Below are positions 53,628-62,890 of a stretch of 64,000 nt of DNA, one piece after another (position 1 is the first letter of the stretch; every line of letters starts with the position of its first letter). Origin of the DNA: Rhodanobacter glycinis (GTDB taxonomy: Bacteria; Pseudomonadota; Gammaproteobacteria; Xanthomonadales; Rhodanobacteraceae); the NCBI RefSeq assembly GCF_900114325.1, contig NZ_FOSR01000001.1, forward strand, positions 1 to 64,000, written 5' to 3'. Under the pieces are notes generated by a model that saw nothing but the letters and a program-made list of their open reading frames with translations, ran no database searches and was not told where the DNA came from. Made by a program: the position numbers and the translations under genes.

Positions 53628-54995
53628 CTACTGGAGCCCGGGAAGGACGGGCGTGGCAGGTGCCGTGCCGGCTTCCGCCACGGCAATGGTGTTCTCGGCC
53701 AGTGTTTTTCCGTGGCGATCGAACGCGCGCAGGCGATAGCGGCCCGGGAACAGGTACAACGGCTCACGCATGGATGGCTTGGTGAAAAGGTAACGATCGG
53801 CAGCAGTGGCGTTGTCCGGTTCGCCTGGATAATGGGCCTCGATGACGCACGGGAACGTCTTGCCGCAAAGGCTGCCATCCACGAAATGGGCGTGTCGCTT
53901 GCCATCGAGCTGCAGCCACGCCGGCCGGATCGGATCACTGGAGGGCGGTTTGACCGCGATGCCGCTCATGCCGAAGGAGAGCCATGCCGTGTGCACTTCG
54001 TCGCCGCCCGGCGCCAGCGCCAGACTGGGCGGGAGCAGCACGCTGACATCGTAGGTGCCCGGCGAGACGCTCCACGCCTTCCCGGTTTCGCGATTGACCA
54101 GGGCCGTGGGCAACTGCGGATGAAAGGACGCGACGAGCTGGTGATATGGGTCGAATTCATTCCCTGAGTGCACATCGCGGAAATTGACCTGGTCGACCGA
54201 CAACGGGGTGAGGCCCGTCAGCGCCTGCAATTGCATGGCCATGGGCTTGACCTTGCCCAGCCGGCCCTTGCCTTTGTCGATGTGAGCGTAGCCGGCATGC
54301 ACGAACAGCCGGGCATCCGGATTGCCGGCAAACACGCGCTGGTACAGGTTGCGTGCCTGTTCCCGTTCGCGCGCCGCGGTGTCGGTGCTATCGCCGTCAT
54401 AGGGAACGATGACGAAGCCGAGCCGGATCGCCGTGCGGATGATTTCACCGTAGAGGGGCTCGTGGAGATATTCGGATCCGCTGGTGCCATCCGGATAGCC
54501 GCGCTTCATCAGTGCGGGGTCGCGATTGCCCAGCGCTTCCGCGGCGAAATGGGTGAAGCCGAGTGCGCGCAGGCGCGGCAGCAGCGCCAGGGTCAGCTCG
54601 CGGGTATGTGCGTCGTGGTGGGCCTCGTTGACCATGACGATGTGACGGTCCCTGGCCAGTTCGGCGACGACATCGACGGCCCTGGCGGCTCGCCAATCGC
54701 TCGCCTGCGGAATCGACAGGTTGCCGGGTAGCCGGGGTATCAGTGGGAAATCGAGGATGGCTTGCTTGTACATGCCCAGCTCGTCCTCGACACCCGCCAG
54801 CAATTGCACGGCAATCGGGCGGTCGGCCGGGGCAAGACGGGGCATGGCCTGTTTCAGATAGTTGTAGCGGGCCAGGTCATTGGTCATCGGCTCCAGTGTG
54901 CGGAACAGAGTGTCCAGTGACATGTCCGGTGCTTTCGCGAGGATGCCGGGTGTCAACAGGCAAAGGGCGAAGCCCAGGGCGGTTCGAATCGGCAT
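53628..54995 (-). CDS. Secreted protein with an EreA/ChaN-like motif
   Basis: This 455-residue protein has a signal peptide (MPIRTALGFALCLLTPGILA). Its middle part reads DRHIVMVNEAHHDAHTRELTLALLPRLRALGFTHFAAEALGNRD, which resembles the EreA/ChaN/Tiki hydrolase fold (GExHxxxxxR, later E). VHAGYAHIDKG adds a second His-rich motif. A C-terminal beta-rich part (RPAWLQLDGKRHAHFVDGSLC...) is probably a separate domain. I cannot name a substrate. It could be an esterase or a metal-dependent protease. Confidence 0.68.
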   Translation of the reverse strand: MPIRTALGFALCLLTPGILAKAPDMSLDTLFRTLEPMTNDLARYNYLKQAMPRLAPADRPIAVQLLAGVEDELGMYKQAILDFPLIPRLPGNLSIPQASDWRAARAVDVVAELARDRHIVMVNEAHHDAHTRELTLALLPRLRALGFTHFAAEALGNRDPALMKRGYPDGTSGSEYLHEPLYGEIIRTAIRLGFVIVPYDGDSTDTAAREREQARNLYQRVFAGNPDARLFVHAGYAHIDKGKGRLGKVKPMAMQLQALTGLTPLSVDQVNFRDVHSGNEFDPYHQLVASFHPQLPTALVNRETGKAWSVSPGTYDVSVLLPPSLALAPGGDEVHTAWLSFGMSGIAVKPPSSDPIRPAWLQLDGKRHAHFVDGSLCGKTFPCVIEAHYPGEPDNATAADRYLFTKPSMREPLYLFPGRYRLRAFDRHGKTLAENTIAVAEAGTAPATPVLPGLQ

Positions 54996-55077
54996 GGGAA
55001 ATCCGCATGTCAGGAACGTGCCCGTACGCTATATGAACGCGGATCGCATGTATTTACGCAGTGCGTCAGGCGCCTGC

Positions 55078-56643
55078 TCAATGCTCGTTGCGAAACCCGG
55101 CCAGCAACTCGGCGATGGCGTCGAGGTCGGCGCTGGTGCGCGGGGCGTCGGCGGGGTGTCGATAGTTGTTGAGCATGATGGCGAAGGCGAGGTGTTCGCC
55201 ATCCGCGCTGGTGACGTAGCCGGCGAGGCAGTCGACGTAGGTCATGCTGCCGGTCTTGGCGTGCAGGTTGCCGGCGGCCGGGGTGTTGCGCATGCGCCAC
55301 TGCAAGGTGCCGTCGATGCCGGCAATCGGCAGCGCGCTGCGCAACTGCGTGGCGTAGGGTTGGGCCGCAAGGTATTGCAGCAGGCGCACCAGTGCGGCGG
55401 GTGTGGTCAGGTCTTGCCGCGACATCCCGGTGCCTTCCTCCAATAGTGCAGAGGAGGGTGCGATGCCGATGCGGCCGAGCAGTGCGTACAGCGCACGGAT
55501 GCCCCAGTCCTCGCTGCTTTGGAAGCCGCTCGGGGTGGGGGATGCGGGATCGGGTGATGCCATGGCTTCGGCGCGGGCCTTGACGCCGGCGATTTGCAGC
55601 AGGTTCTGCAGGTACAGGTTCTGCGAGCGCTTCAGGCCGCTGGTCAACACGTCGAGCAGCGGCGGCGACAGCACTTCGCCCAATGGCTGCGCATGGGCGA
55701 GCAGGTAGGCGTCGTCCTGCGGCCAGTGCAAGGTGCGTACGCGGCCCTCCAGTTTCACGCCGTGGGCGGCGAGTGCGCGTTGCAGGCGCTGGCCGGCAAG
55801 CAGCGCCGGATCGGCTATCGCCAATCGGTAGCGTTGCGGCTTGGCGCCCACGGGCATGCTGCCAAAGGCGTACAGGGTGGAGGCGCCCGGGGCGCGATAG
55901 AGGTTGATGTCCGGGGGTGTGCCGGCGGCGCTGGTGGTCAGGGTGTCGACGAGCGACGGCACCGCATCGCCGGGGTCGACATCGAGTCGGGCTGGTTCGC
56001 CGGCATGCGCCGCCGGATGCACGGTCACCGCGACGATGTTCTCATTAATGCTGAGTGCGGAAGTGGGTGCGCCGTACCAGCTCTGCAGGTCGTTTGCCTC
56101 CCAGCCGGCGCCTTCGGCCGGACCGGTGAAATAGCTGTCGTCGGCGATCAGGTCGCCATGCACGCGACGCACGTCATGCGCGGCCAGTTGTGCCGCCAGC
56201 TGATCGGCCCAGTCGGTGCTGCTGCCCGTTCCGAGGGTGGGGTCGCCCATGCCGTACAGGATCAGCGGGCCGTCCAGCCGTCCCTGTCGCACAGGTTTCG
56301 TGCCCAGCAGTCGGGTGGGAATGCGGTAGTCGGGGCCCAGCGTATCGAGCACCAGCGCGGCGGTGTACAGCTTGGCGGTGGAGGCAGGCAGCAGCAGGTG
56401 CTCGGCACGATGGGTGTACAGCGTCTGGCCGCTGTCCAGCGACACCACGGCGATGCCCCAGGCCGCGTGGGCGAAGCGCGGTTGATGGATCAGCGCATCG
56501 ATCCGGGCATCCAGCGTCGCGACGGCCGCAGGCGCGGTGGGCGGCACGGCGGCAGTTGGCGGGACGACCACCGGCGCGGCGGCGACGGAAGCGGCAAGGG
56601 CGGCGTACAGCAGCGGGGCGAGGGCAAAACGAGGCGTGCGCAT
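55078..56643 (-). CDS. dacB: D-alanyl-D-alanine carboxypeptidase/endopeptidase (PBP4, DacB)
   Basis: This 521-residue periplasmic protein has a signal peptide followed by an Ala/Pro/Val-rich linker. The penicillin-binding active-site motifs are PASTAK (S88-x-x-K91), SQN (about 355) and KTG in LHAKTGSMTYVDCLAGY. The long insertion between the first two motifs is typical of PBP4. It trims or cleaves peptidoglycan cross-links. It is transcribed divergently from slyD. Confidence 0.94.
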   Translation of the reverse strand: MRTPRFALAPLLYAALAASVAAAPVVVPPTAAVPPTAPAAVATLDARIDALIHQPRFAHAAWGIAVVSLDSGQTLYTHRAEHLLLPASTAKLYTAALVLDTLGPDYRIPTRLLGTKPVRQGRLDGPLILYGMGDPTLGTGSSTDWADQLAAQLAAHDVRRVHGDLIADDSYFTGPAEGAGWEANDLQSWYGAPTSALSINENIVAVTVHPAAHAGEPARLDVDPGDAVPSLVDTLTTSAAGTPPDINLYRAPGASTLYAFGSMPVGAKPQRYRLAIADPALLAGQRLQRALAAHGVKLEGRVRTLHWPQDDAYLLAHAQPLGEVLSPPLLDVLTSGLKRSQNLYLQNLLQIAGVKARAEAMASPDPASPTPSGFQSSEDWGIRALYALLGRIGIAPSSALLEEGTGMSRQDLTTPAALVRLLQYLAAQPYATQLRSALPIAGIDGTLQWRMRNTPAAGNLHAKTGSMTYVDCLAGYVTSADGEHLAFAIMLNNYRHPADAPRTSADLDAIAELLAGFRNEH

Positions 56644-56763
56644 GGCGGTCAGTATCGCCAATCCGGCCCCCCGCTGCAGGCCGTGCCATCGGCACATCTC
56701 TGTTAGGCTTGGACTTTCGTGCCGGATGAGCTCCGGCGAATTCACCGAACCGTGAGATTTTTC

Positions 56764-57246
56764 ATGCAGATTGCCCAGAACACCGTTGCCGCTTTCCATT
56801 ACACCCTGACCGACGACGCAGGTCAGGTCATCGACAGCTCCAATGGCCGCGAGCCGTTGACCTACATGCACGGCAAGGGCCAGATCGTGCCGGGTCTGGA
56901 GAAGCAGATGGAAGGCCGCAAGGCGGGTGACAAGTTCAATGCCGATGTGGCGCCGGCCGAAGGTTACGGCGAGCACCAGGCCGAGTTGATGCAGGAAGTG
57001 CCGCGCGAGGCGTTCCAGGGCGTGGAAGACATCCAGCCCGGCATGCAGTTCCAGGGCCAGGGCCCGCAGGGCGTGGTCAACGTCACCGTCACCAAGGTCG
57101 AGGACGGCAAGGTGCACATCGACGGCAATCACCCGCTGGCCGGCAAGACCCTGCATTTCGCCATCGAAGTGGCCGACGTGCGCGAGGCCACCAAGGAAGA
57201 GCTCGAGCACGGTCACGTGCACGGCGAAGGCGGTCACCAGCACTGA
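56764..57246 (+). CDS. slyD: SlyD-type FKBP peptidyl-prolyl isomerase
   Basis: This 160-residue protein has the SlyD layout: an FKBP domain (FHYTLTDDAGQVIDSSNGREPLTYMHGKGQIVPGLEKQMEGRKAGDKFNADVAPAEGYGEH), with the inserted chaperone flap (about residues 70-125), then LHFAIEVADVREATKEELEHGH. The short tail HGHVHGEGGHQH is His-rich and may bind nickel, but lacks the Cys of the E. coli tail. It acts in the cytoplasm as prolyl isomerase and chaperone. Confidence 0.94.
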   Translation: MQIAQNTVAAFHYTLTDDAGQVIDSSNGREPLTYMHGKGQIVPGLEKQMEGRKAGDKFNADVAPAEGYGEHQAELMQEVPREAFQGVEDIQPGMQFQGQGPQGVVNVTVTKVEDGKVHIDGNHPLAGKTLHFAIEVADVREATKEELEHGHVHGEGGHQH

Positions 57247-57280
57247 TCGCATCCCGACGGTTCACCGTCGTGCGATATCC

Positions 57281-57310
57281 GAAGGCCCGGAGCGCAAGCC
57301 CCGGGCCTTC
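57281..57310. terminator. Hairpin between convergent slyD and pldA
   Basis: GAAGGCCCGG and CCGGGCCTTC form a perfect 10-bp stem around a 10-base loop. No T-run is present on the plus strand, so it could serve either direction only weakly. Confidence 0.65.
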
Positions 57311-57337
57311 GTCGTCAGAGCCATTTGCGATGTTGGG

Positions 57338-58432
57338 TCAGTACCAGTCGAGCAGCGAGATGCCCACGCCGAGGTAGGTGGCGTTGTGGTTGTAGTCGAT
57401 CAGGCTCTCGCCGTAGCCCTTGAACAGTTCCATGTAGCCGCGCACGTTGCCGGCTACCGGGAAGCTCCAGGTGAAGCGGGCGGCGCCGTGGCTGCGACTG
57501 CCGCCGCGCAGCGAATGGCGCAGCATCAGGCCGAATTCCTGGCCGTGCCATTCATGTATCAACTGCATGTCGGCGCGGCCGATGTAGTCGCTGATGTCGG
57601 GGTTGTTGTCGTCCTGGCGCGACTCGGGAATGCGCCACCACGGACGGATCATCAGCGTCCATCCCGCGCGCTCGAAGCCGAAGTCGGCGATCACCCGGTT
57701 CCAGCTGCGCGACAGCGGATCGGAGCGGCCGTTGGACTGGTGGTCGACGCCGATGCCGAGCAGCCGGCCATCCCAGCCCAGCACGTGGTAATGGGTGTTG
57801 AACACCAGCATCGCTTCGGGTTCGTAATTGGTTTCGCGGAACGGGCGCGAGAGCTTCGAGTTGTAGGCCTGCCAGCGCGAGGACTGGGTGTAGCCGATCC
57901 ACAGGTCGCCGGCATCGCCGAACACGCCCTGCCAGACCTTGGTCTTCAGGCTGATCTGGAATTTCGCCTCGACGTTGTCGAGATCCTGCGGTGTCTGCAC
58001 CGTGTTTACGGGATTGGGGCTGGTGGGGCGGTCGTTCTGGTTGCTGGTGGCGAACACCGGCATCACGTAAACCGGCTGGTAGCCGCGGATATTGAAGGTG
58101 CCCAGTTTGCTCTCGGGCGAGAGCTCCCACCGGGTGTCCAGCAACGACAGCGGCGTGGCGACCTTCGTGGGAGCGGGCTCGATGCGGTGTTCGTGCGAAA
58201 AGATGCCGTGGCTGGCCATCGATGGAGGCGCCTCGGTGTTTTCGGCGTTGCGCTTTTCCGCGGCAGGCAGGTTTTCGCGGCCGGTGGCCTTGTCGTAGCA
58301 GGCCAGGCGCTGCGCATCGCTTTCGATGGCCGTGCAGGCACGGATGTCCATCGGATTCGGGTTTTGCGCATGGGCGGCCATGCTCAGCAGGCCGGCAATC
58401 GTGGCCGCAAGCACGGCGGTCGACTGTTTCAT
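57338..58432 (-). CDS. pldA: Outer-membrane phospholipase A1 (PldA)
   Basis: This 364-residue protein has a signal peptide (STAVLAATIAGLLSMAAHAQ) and an OMPLA barrel. The catalytic residues are seen in GVDHQSNGRSDPLSRSWNR: H231, S233 and N245, with the same spacing as in E. coli. The last residues LLDWY end in an aromatic, as expected for BAM recognition. It hydrolyses phospholipids that reach the outer leaflet. An N-terminal part (21-105), with CYDKATGREN, is longer than in E. coli. Confidence 0.94.
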   Translation of the reverse strand: MKQSTAVLAATIAGLLSMAAHAQNPNPMDIRACTAIESDAQRLACYDKATGRENLPAAEKRNAENTEAPPSMASHGIFSHEHRIEPAPTKVATPLSLLDTRWELSPESKLGTFNIRGYQPVYVMPVFATSNQNDRPTSPNPVNTVQTPQDLDNVEAKFQISLKTKVWQGVFGDAGDLWIGYTQSSRWQAYNSKLSRPFRETNYEPEAMLVFNTHYHVLGWDGRLLGIGVDHQSNGRSDPLSRSWNRVIADFGFERAGWTLMIRPWWRIPESRQDDNNPDISDYIGRADMQLIHEWHGQEFGLMLRHSLRGGSRSHGAARFTWSFPVAGNVRGYMELFKGYGESLIDYNHNATYLGVGISLLDWY

Positions 58433-58508
58433 CAGGGAGGGCTCCTCAGGGCGCGGTCCGGGCGCGTGGGGGGCGGCCATTTTAGCGGGTGGGCGTGACG
58501 GGCAAGAA

Positions 58509-58541
58509 AACGCCGATCACAGGCAGCGCGTGATCGGCGTT
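58509..58541 (-). terminator. Intrinsic terminator of the EF-hand gene
   Basis: AACGCCGATCAC and GTGATCGGCGTT pair perfectly over 12 bp around a 9-base loop. On the minus strand the hairpin is followed by a T-run (TTTTCTT). It lies 40 bases after the EF-hand gene stop. Confidence 0.88.
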
Positions 58542-58580
58542 GAAAAGGCCCCAGGCTGAGCCGGAATTTCCGGCGTGCCG

Positions 58581-58928
58581 TCAATGCATCTGTTTCACCC
58601 AGCGCTGGTATTCGGCCTTGCTGATCGAGCCGTTGCGGTTGCTGTCGGCGTATTCGAAATCGTTCGCCAGCGGCGGGTAGGCGGCGGCTTGTGCTTCCGT
58701 GATCGACTTCTTGCCGCCGGAAAGCGTGGCGAAGTCCGGAGCCGGGCCGGCATCCGGCACGGCGGCCGGCTGCGAGTTGATCGTCACCTGGCCCTTGGGC
58801 GAGTTGAACGTGGTGCTGGTGGTGTCGCTGGTCGGGGTCGACTGGGACTGATCCTGCGCCAGGGCATTGCCGGCCAGCAGCAGACTGCCGGCGACGAGGG
58901 GAATGAGGAAAGCGGTACGCAATTTCAT
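58581..58928 (-). CDS. Secreted EF-hand protein
   Basis: This 115-residue protein has a signal peptide (LRTAFLIPLVAGSLLLAGNALA), then a Gln/Ser/Thr-rich part, then one EF-hand loop DSNRNGSISKAEY, with D, N, N, S and E at the calcium-ligand positions. It ends RWVKQMH. It likely binds calcium in the periplasm. GGAG nine bases before the ATG fixes the start. It is divergent from ycaQ. Confidence 0.85.
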   Translation of the reverse strand: MKLRTAFLIPLVAGSLLLAGNALAQDQSQSTPTSDTTSTTFNSPKGQVTINSQPAAVPDAGPAPDFATLSGGKKSITEAQAAAYPPLANDFEYADSNRNGSISKAEYQRWVKQMH

Positions 58929-59059
58929 TGTAGGTACTCCATGCCAATATGGGATACGGCGCTGGGTGCGAGAACCATGCAAGGTCTCCGGACTCAGCAG
59001 GTACGCTAACAAGCGTTCCGTCAACAAGGACTCAAGATGGCGGCGGTAGTTTTGTGAAG

Positions 59060-60343
59060 ATGGCGCGAACGTTGGGCAAACCTTCAGCTCCGGCCGGGGT
59101 GTTGTCGGTGAATCAGGCGCGCTGCCTGCAATTGGCTGCGCAGGGTTTGTTGCAGCCGCCGCGCCGCCGGGCAAAGCGCACAGACGTGCCGGCAATCGTC
59201 GAGCGCATGCGCTTGCTGCAGATCGACACCATCCACGTGGTCGCGCGCAGTCCGTACCTGGTGTTGCATGCGCGTCTGGGCGATTACCCGCCCGAATGGC
59301 TGGACGAGGCGCTTGAGCGCGGCCGTTTGGCCGAGTGCTGGGCGCATGAAGCGTGTTTCGTGCCGGCGTCGGATGTCGCCTTGCATCGCGCCTGGCGCGG
59401 GCAGCGCGATGGTCACTGGGCGCATCGGCATGCTCGGCGCATGCGTGACGAGCATGCCGCGGACATGGATGCGCTGCTCGCGCACATCCGCGCCAACGGC
59501 CCGGTACGCGCGGCTGATTTCGAGCGCAGCGATCGCGGGGCTTCCGGCTGGTGGGAGTGGAAGCTGGAAAAGCGCTGGCTGGAAGCATGGTTTGCGTCGG
59601 GCGAGTTGATGGTGGCGCGGCGCGACCGGTTCCAGCGCGTCTACGATATGGCCGAGCGAGTGCTGGCCCGGCTAAACCCGCCACTGGATGCGGCGGACGC
59701 GGGCTTGTCGCACGAGGATTTGCGGCGGCGTTTCATCCTGGACAGCGTGCGGGCGCTGGGCGTGGCCCGGGCGCGCTGGATCGCGGATTACTACCGGCTG
59801 AAGCCGGGCGTGACGACGCGGGAACTGCAACCGTTGCTGGCCTCCGGCGAGTTGCTGGCGGTGGAGGTGGCGGGCTGGACGGAACCCGGCTACGTGCATG
59901 CCGATCATGCCGCGATGCTGGCGAAGGCATGTGCCGGACGCTTGCGTGCGACGCATACCGCTTTGCTGTCGCCGTTCGATCCGTTGGTCTGGGATCGTGC
60001 CCGTCTGCTTGCGATGTTCGATTTCGACTACCGCATCGAATGCTACGTGCCGGCCCCAAAACGTCAGTACGGCTATTACGTGCTGCCGATCCTGCATCGC
60101 GGTCGATTGGCCGGGCGGCTGGATGCCAAGGCGCATCGTGCCGAGGGCGTATTCGAGGTGAAGTCGCTGTATCTTGAAGAAGGCGTGGAACCGGATTCCC
60201 GGTTGGTGGCAGATCTCGCCATGGCCATCACCCGCACTGCGCGCTGGCACGAAACGCCACAAGTGCGGCTGGGACGCTGCCGTCCGGCGGCGCTGGCGCC
60301 GCTGTTGCGGGCGGCACTGCGGGACGCTGCCGAAATCGGATGA
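59060..60343 (+). CDS. ycaQ: YcaQ/AlkX-type DNA crosslink glycosylase
   Basis: This 427-residue protein belongs to the HTH_42 family. The catalytic motif QID (Q54-I55-D56, in RLLQIDTIHVVARSPYLVLHARLGDY) is that of YcaQ/AlkX, which unhooks interstrand crosslinks. HWAHRHARRMRDE and FDPLVWDRARLLAMFDFDYRIECYVPAPKRQYGYYVLPIL are family hallmarks of the winged-helix core. It protects against DNA crosslinkers. A GTG two codons upstream could also be the start. Confidence 0.92.
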   Translation: MARTLGKPSAPAGVLSVNQARCLQLAAQGLLQPPRRRAKRTDVPAIVERMRLLQIDTIHVVARSPYLVLHARLGDYPPEWLDEALERGRLAECWAHEACFVPASDVALHRAWRGQRDGHWAHRHARRMRDEHAADMDALLAHIRANGPVRAADFERSDRGASGWWEWKLEKRWLEAWFASGELMVARRDRFQRVYDMAERVLARLNPPLDAADAGLSHEDLRRRFILDSVRALGVARARWIADYYRLKPGVTTRELQPLLASGELLAVEVAGWTEPGYVHADHAAMLAKACAGRLRATHTALLSPFDPLVWDRARLLAMFDFDYRIECYVPAPKRQYGYYVLPILHRGRLAGRLDAKAHRAEGVFEVKSLYLEEGVEPDSRLVADLAMAITRTARWHETPQVRLGRCRPAALAPLLRAALRDAAEIG

Positions 60344-60361
60344 TCATCTCGGGGCCGGCGC

Positions 60362-60796
60362 TCAGTGCGAGCTGCTGCTCGGCATCGGCAGTGGCGCGTC
60401 GCAGGATTTGCCGTGCAGGGCCTCGTGCAGGCTTTGCTGCAGCGATTCGCAGCGGTTGGCCAGTTGCGGACGAATGTCCGGGTCCTGCGAATCGCGCAAC
60501 AGGCTGTCGCGCATCGTCTCGTAGCGACTTTGCAACTGGTCGGGGGCAAAGATGTTGGCCGCACGGTGACAGGCGATATAGGTGGACAGATAAGCGTCGC
60601 AAACCGGGATGCCGGTGCGCGACGGCAACGGGGTGGGGGCGGTCTCGGCCGCGGATGAAAGGTGGTGGACGTGGTGGTGCGTTTGGGCGGGGGCCGAGGA
60701 CGTCGGGCGAGCAGGTTGCTGGCTGCAGGCCGCCAGCAACAGGGCGCACCCGGCGCAGGCTGCCGTGGCAAAGCGCGGCACCGTGAAATGTTTCAT
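60362..60796 (-). CDS. Putative lipoprotein with a His-rich spacer
   Basis: This 144-residue protein has a lipoprotein signal (FATAACAGCALLLAACSQ). A Pro/Thr/His segment (THHHVHHLS) follows, then a compact domain with four Cys: IPVCDAYLSTYIACHR, and later NRCESLQQSLHEALHGKSCDA. The paired Cys could form two disulfides. Function is unknown. GGGAGT precedes the ATG. Confidence 0.7.
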   Translation of the reverse strand: MKHFTVPRFATAACAGCALLLAACSQQPARPTSSAPAQTHHHVHHLSSAAETAPTPLPSRTGIPVCDAYLSTYIACHRAANIFAPDQLQSRYETMRDSLLRDSQDPDIRPQLANRCESLQQSLHEALHGKSCDAPLPMPSSSSH

Positions 60797-61116
60797 GAGT
60801 GACTCCCGGGGCGTCCAGGAAGCGGGCGATGGCTTCACCCTAATCCGACCGGCGTAAAAGGAAGTTGAAATCGGCGGCTGGCGGTGGCCTGAATCAAGCG
60901 TGGCCCGGCGATGCGAGGGAGTCGCATTCGAAAAAAACTTCGGCTACGCTTTGAGTACTGTGTTTGCCGGGGTCACCAGAGTCATGTGACCCGATGCTGC
61001 TGATCGTGATCCGTTTCATCGCTCACCCTAGGGTTCCTTGCACACCAGTAAGCAGACGCCGCCGATGGCGGTCGTCGAGTCTATGTATTTTCGTGAAAAC
61101 CTTAGTGGAGTGTTTT
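60797..61116. other. Intergenic region upstream of the first cold-shock gene
   Basis: These 320 bases hold the divergent promoters of the lipoprotein and cold-shock genes and no supportable gene. GGGTCAC (60970-60976) and GTGACCC (60986-60992) form an inverted repeat. A long 5' untranslated region is usual for cold-shock mRNAs. A GGAG ribosome binding site is nine bases before 61117. Confidence 0.55.
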
Positions 61117-61326
61117 ATGTCTGATCGTCAGATCGGTACCGTCAAGTGGTTCAACGACGCCAAGGGCTTCGGCTTCATCAGCCGTGACAACGGCCCGGAC
61201 GTCTTCGTGCATTTCCGCGCGATCACCGGCAACGGCTTCAAGAGCCTGCAGGAAGGCCAGCAGGTCAGCTTCAAGGTGGTGCAGGGCCAGAAGGGCCTGC
61301 AGGCCGACGAGGTGGCTGCAGTCTGA
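61117..61326 (+). CDS. Cold-shock protein (CspA family), copy 1
   Basis: This 69-residue protein is one cold-shock domain: [31 protein letters not shown], with the RNP1 (KGFGFI) and RNP2 (VFVHF) motifs, then [23 protein letters not shown]. It binds single-stranded RNA and DNA. It is nearly identical to the copy at 61613. A terminator follows. Confidence 0.96.
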   Translation: MSDRQIGTVKWFNDAKGFGFISRDNGPDVFVHFRAITGNGFKSLQEGQQVSFKVVQGQKGLQADEVAAV

Positions 61327-61350
61327 TTGCCTCGCGGCACTCGAACCAGC

Positions 61351-61379
61351 AAAGCCGGGCAGCGATGCCCGGCTTTTTT
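61351..61379 (+). terminator. Terminator of cold-shock gene 1
   Basis: GCCGGGC and GCCCGGC, extended by AAA/TTT, form a stem around AGCGAT, followed by six T. Confidence 0.93.
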
Positions 61380-61612
61380 GTTTGCAGGCAATGACTTGGG
61401 GCCGGATTTTGGCTTGTGTGGCCTTTCAGCACTTGCATTTCAAAAATAAGTTATCCTCGGGCCACTGTGTCTGCTTGGTCACGTGCGTGCCCCGATGCGG
61501 TTTTGCGTTTCCGTGTCGCTCCACTCGATCCTCAGCATGCCCAGTAAGCCGTCGACCCGGGCGGGTCGACTGGTCTCAAGTCAGAGTTGAAACGGATCGG
61601 AGTGAGTGAGTC

Positions 61613-61822
61613 ATGTCGGATCGTGAAGTTGGCACCGTCAAGTGGTTCAACGACGCCAAGGGCTTCGGCTTCATCAGCCGCGAGAACGGCCCGGACGTCT
61701 TCGTGCATTTCCGGGCCATTACCGGCACCGGGTTCAAAAGCCTGAAAGAAGGCCAGAAGGTCAGCTTCAAGGTGGTGCAGGGCCAGAAGGGCCTGCAGGC
61801 CGATGAAGTCGCGCCGGAGTGA
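61613..61822 (+). CDS. Cold-shock protein (CspA family), copy 2
   Basis: This 69-residue cold-shock domain protein differs from copy 1 at only about ten positions, mostly conservative ([35 protein letters not shown]). It has its own ribosome binding site and terminator, and 286 bases separate it from copy 1, so the two are independently expressed. The coding DNA of the two genes shares long identical blocks. Confidence 0.96.
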   Translation: MSDREVGTVKWFNDAKGFGFISRENGPDVFVHFRAITGTGFKSLKEGQKVSFKVVQGQKGLQADEVAPE

Positions 61823-61845
61823 ACCGCATCGATGCACGACCGGAG

Positions 61846-61870
61846 AAGGCCGGCGCAAGCCGGCCTTTTT
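61846..61870 (+). terminator. Terminator of cold-shock gene 2
   Basis: GGCCGGC and GCCGGCC close a GCAA tetraloop, preceded by AA and followed by five T. Confidence 0.93.
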
Positions 61871-61916
61871 CGTGGACGGTTTTGTGTCGCGCGCGTCGAT
61901 TCGCTAGCCTGCGGCC

Positions 61917-62837
61917 ATGACCGCACTCCCTGTTTCGCCAGACACACAGGCGCTGGCCGAGCCCGATGCCATGCCGGTGACCACCCGCGACGGCGCACGC
62001 TTCGAATTGCTGCTGCTCGCGCCGGCGTCATCGCCCCGGCATGTGCTGTACTGGCTGCCTGCACTTGGCGTGCCGGCGAAGCATTACCTGCCGCTGGCCA
62101 CGGCGCTGGCGGCTGATGGCGTGGCTGTGGTGCTGCATGAGTGGCGCGGGATCGGCTCGAGTGATCGTCGTGCGGGTCGGCGCTGCGACTGGGGTTATCG
62201 CGAACTGCTGGAGGTCGATCTGCCGGCCGGCCTGGCGGCGGCGCGGGCGCGCTGGCCGCAGGCCGTGTTCCACATCGGCGGGCACAGTCTGGGCGGGCAA
62301 GTGTCCTGCCTGTATGCGGCGCTGCATCCGACGGCCTTCGCCGGCATCGTGCTGGTGGCCAGTGGCGCACCTTACTGGCGACGTTTCCGGCGTGGCGCGG
62401 CGATCGGTTCCGCCTACGTGCTGGCGCCGTGGCTGGCCCGGTTGTGCGGTCATCTTCCCGGCCGCCGGATCGGTTTCGGCGGCAACGAAGCACGTGGCGT
62501 CATTGCCGACTGGGCGCGCAGCGGTCGCAGTGGGCGTTATGCCGCGGCGGGCATGACGGTGGATTTCGAGCAGTGCCTGTCCGAGCTGCAGCAGCCGGTG
62601 ATGGCCCTGCGCCTGCGCGACGACTGGTTCGGGCCGTCCGCTTCACTGGAATGGCTGCTCGGCAAGATGCCACGGTCTGCACATGAGGTCGGCGTGATCG
62701 AGCCGGCGGATCTCGCGGGCCACCCTGCCGATCACTTCACGTGGATGAAGACGCCGGCGGAAATTGCCGCCCGCATCGCGCATTGGGTCGATCGACGGAA
62801 CACTGCGTTCGCCACGCCGGACCCACATTCATCTTGA
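61917..62837 (+). CDS. Alpha/beta hydrolase
   Basis: This 306-residue cytoplasmic protein has an alpha/beta hydrolase fold. The nucleophile elbow is GGHSLGGQ (S124), and a HEWRGIGSSDRR loop follows the second core strand. A late His in HPADHFTWMKTP is likely the third triad member. It is related to YheT-like or 'predicted alpha/beta hydrolase' proteins; the substrate is unknown. It lies 53 bases upstream of the Old Yellow Enzyme gene on the same strand. Confidence 0.85.
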   Translation: MTALPVSPDTQALAEPDAMPVTTRDGARFELLLLAPASSPRHVLYWLPALGVPAKHYLPLATALAADGVAVVLHEWRGIGSSDRRAGRRCDWGYRELLEVDLPAGLAAARARWPQAVFHIGGHSLGGQVSCLYAALHPTAFAGIVLVASGAPYWRRFRRGAAIGSAYVLAPWLARLCGHLPGRRIGFGGNEARGVIADWARSGRSGRYAAAGMTVDFEQCLSELQQPVMALRLRDDWFGPSASLEWLLGKMPRSAHEVGVIEPADLAGHPADHFTWMKTPAEIAARIAHWVDRRNTAFATPDPHSS

Positions 62838-62890
62838 AGCGGCGGCGGGATGCAGGCACTTCCAGATATCGCTCTCCACAAGGTCGTCTG

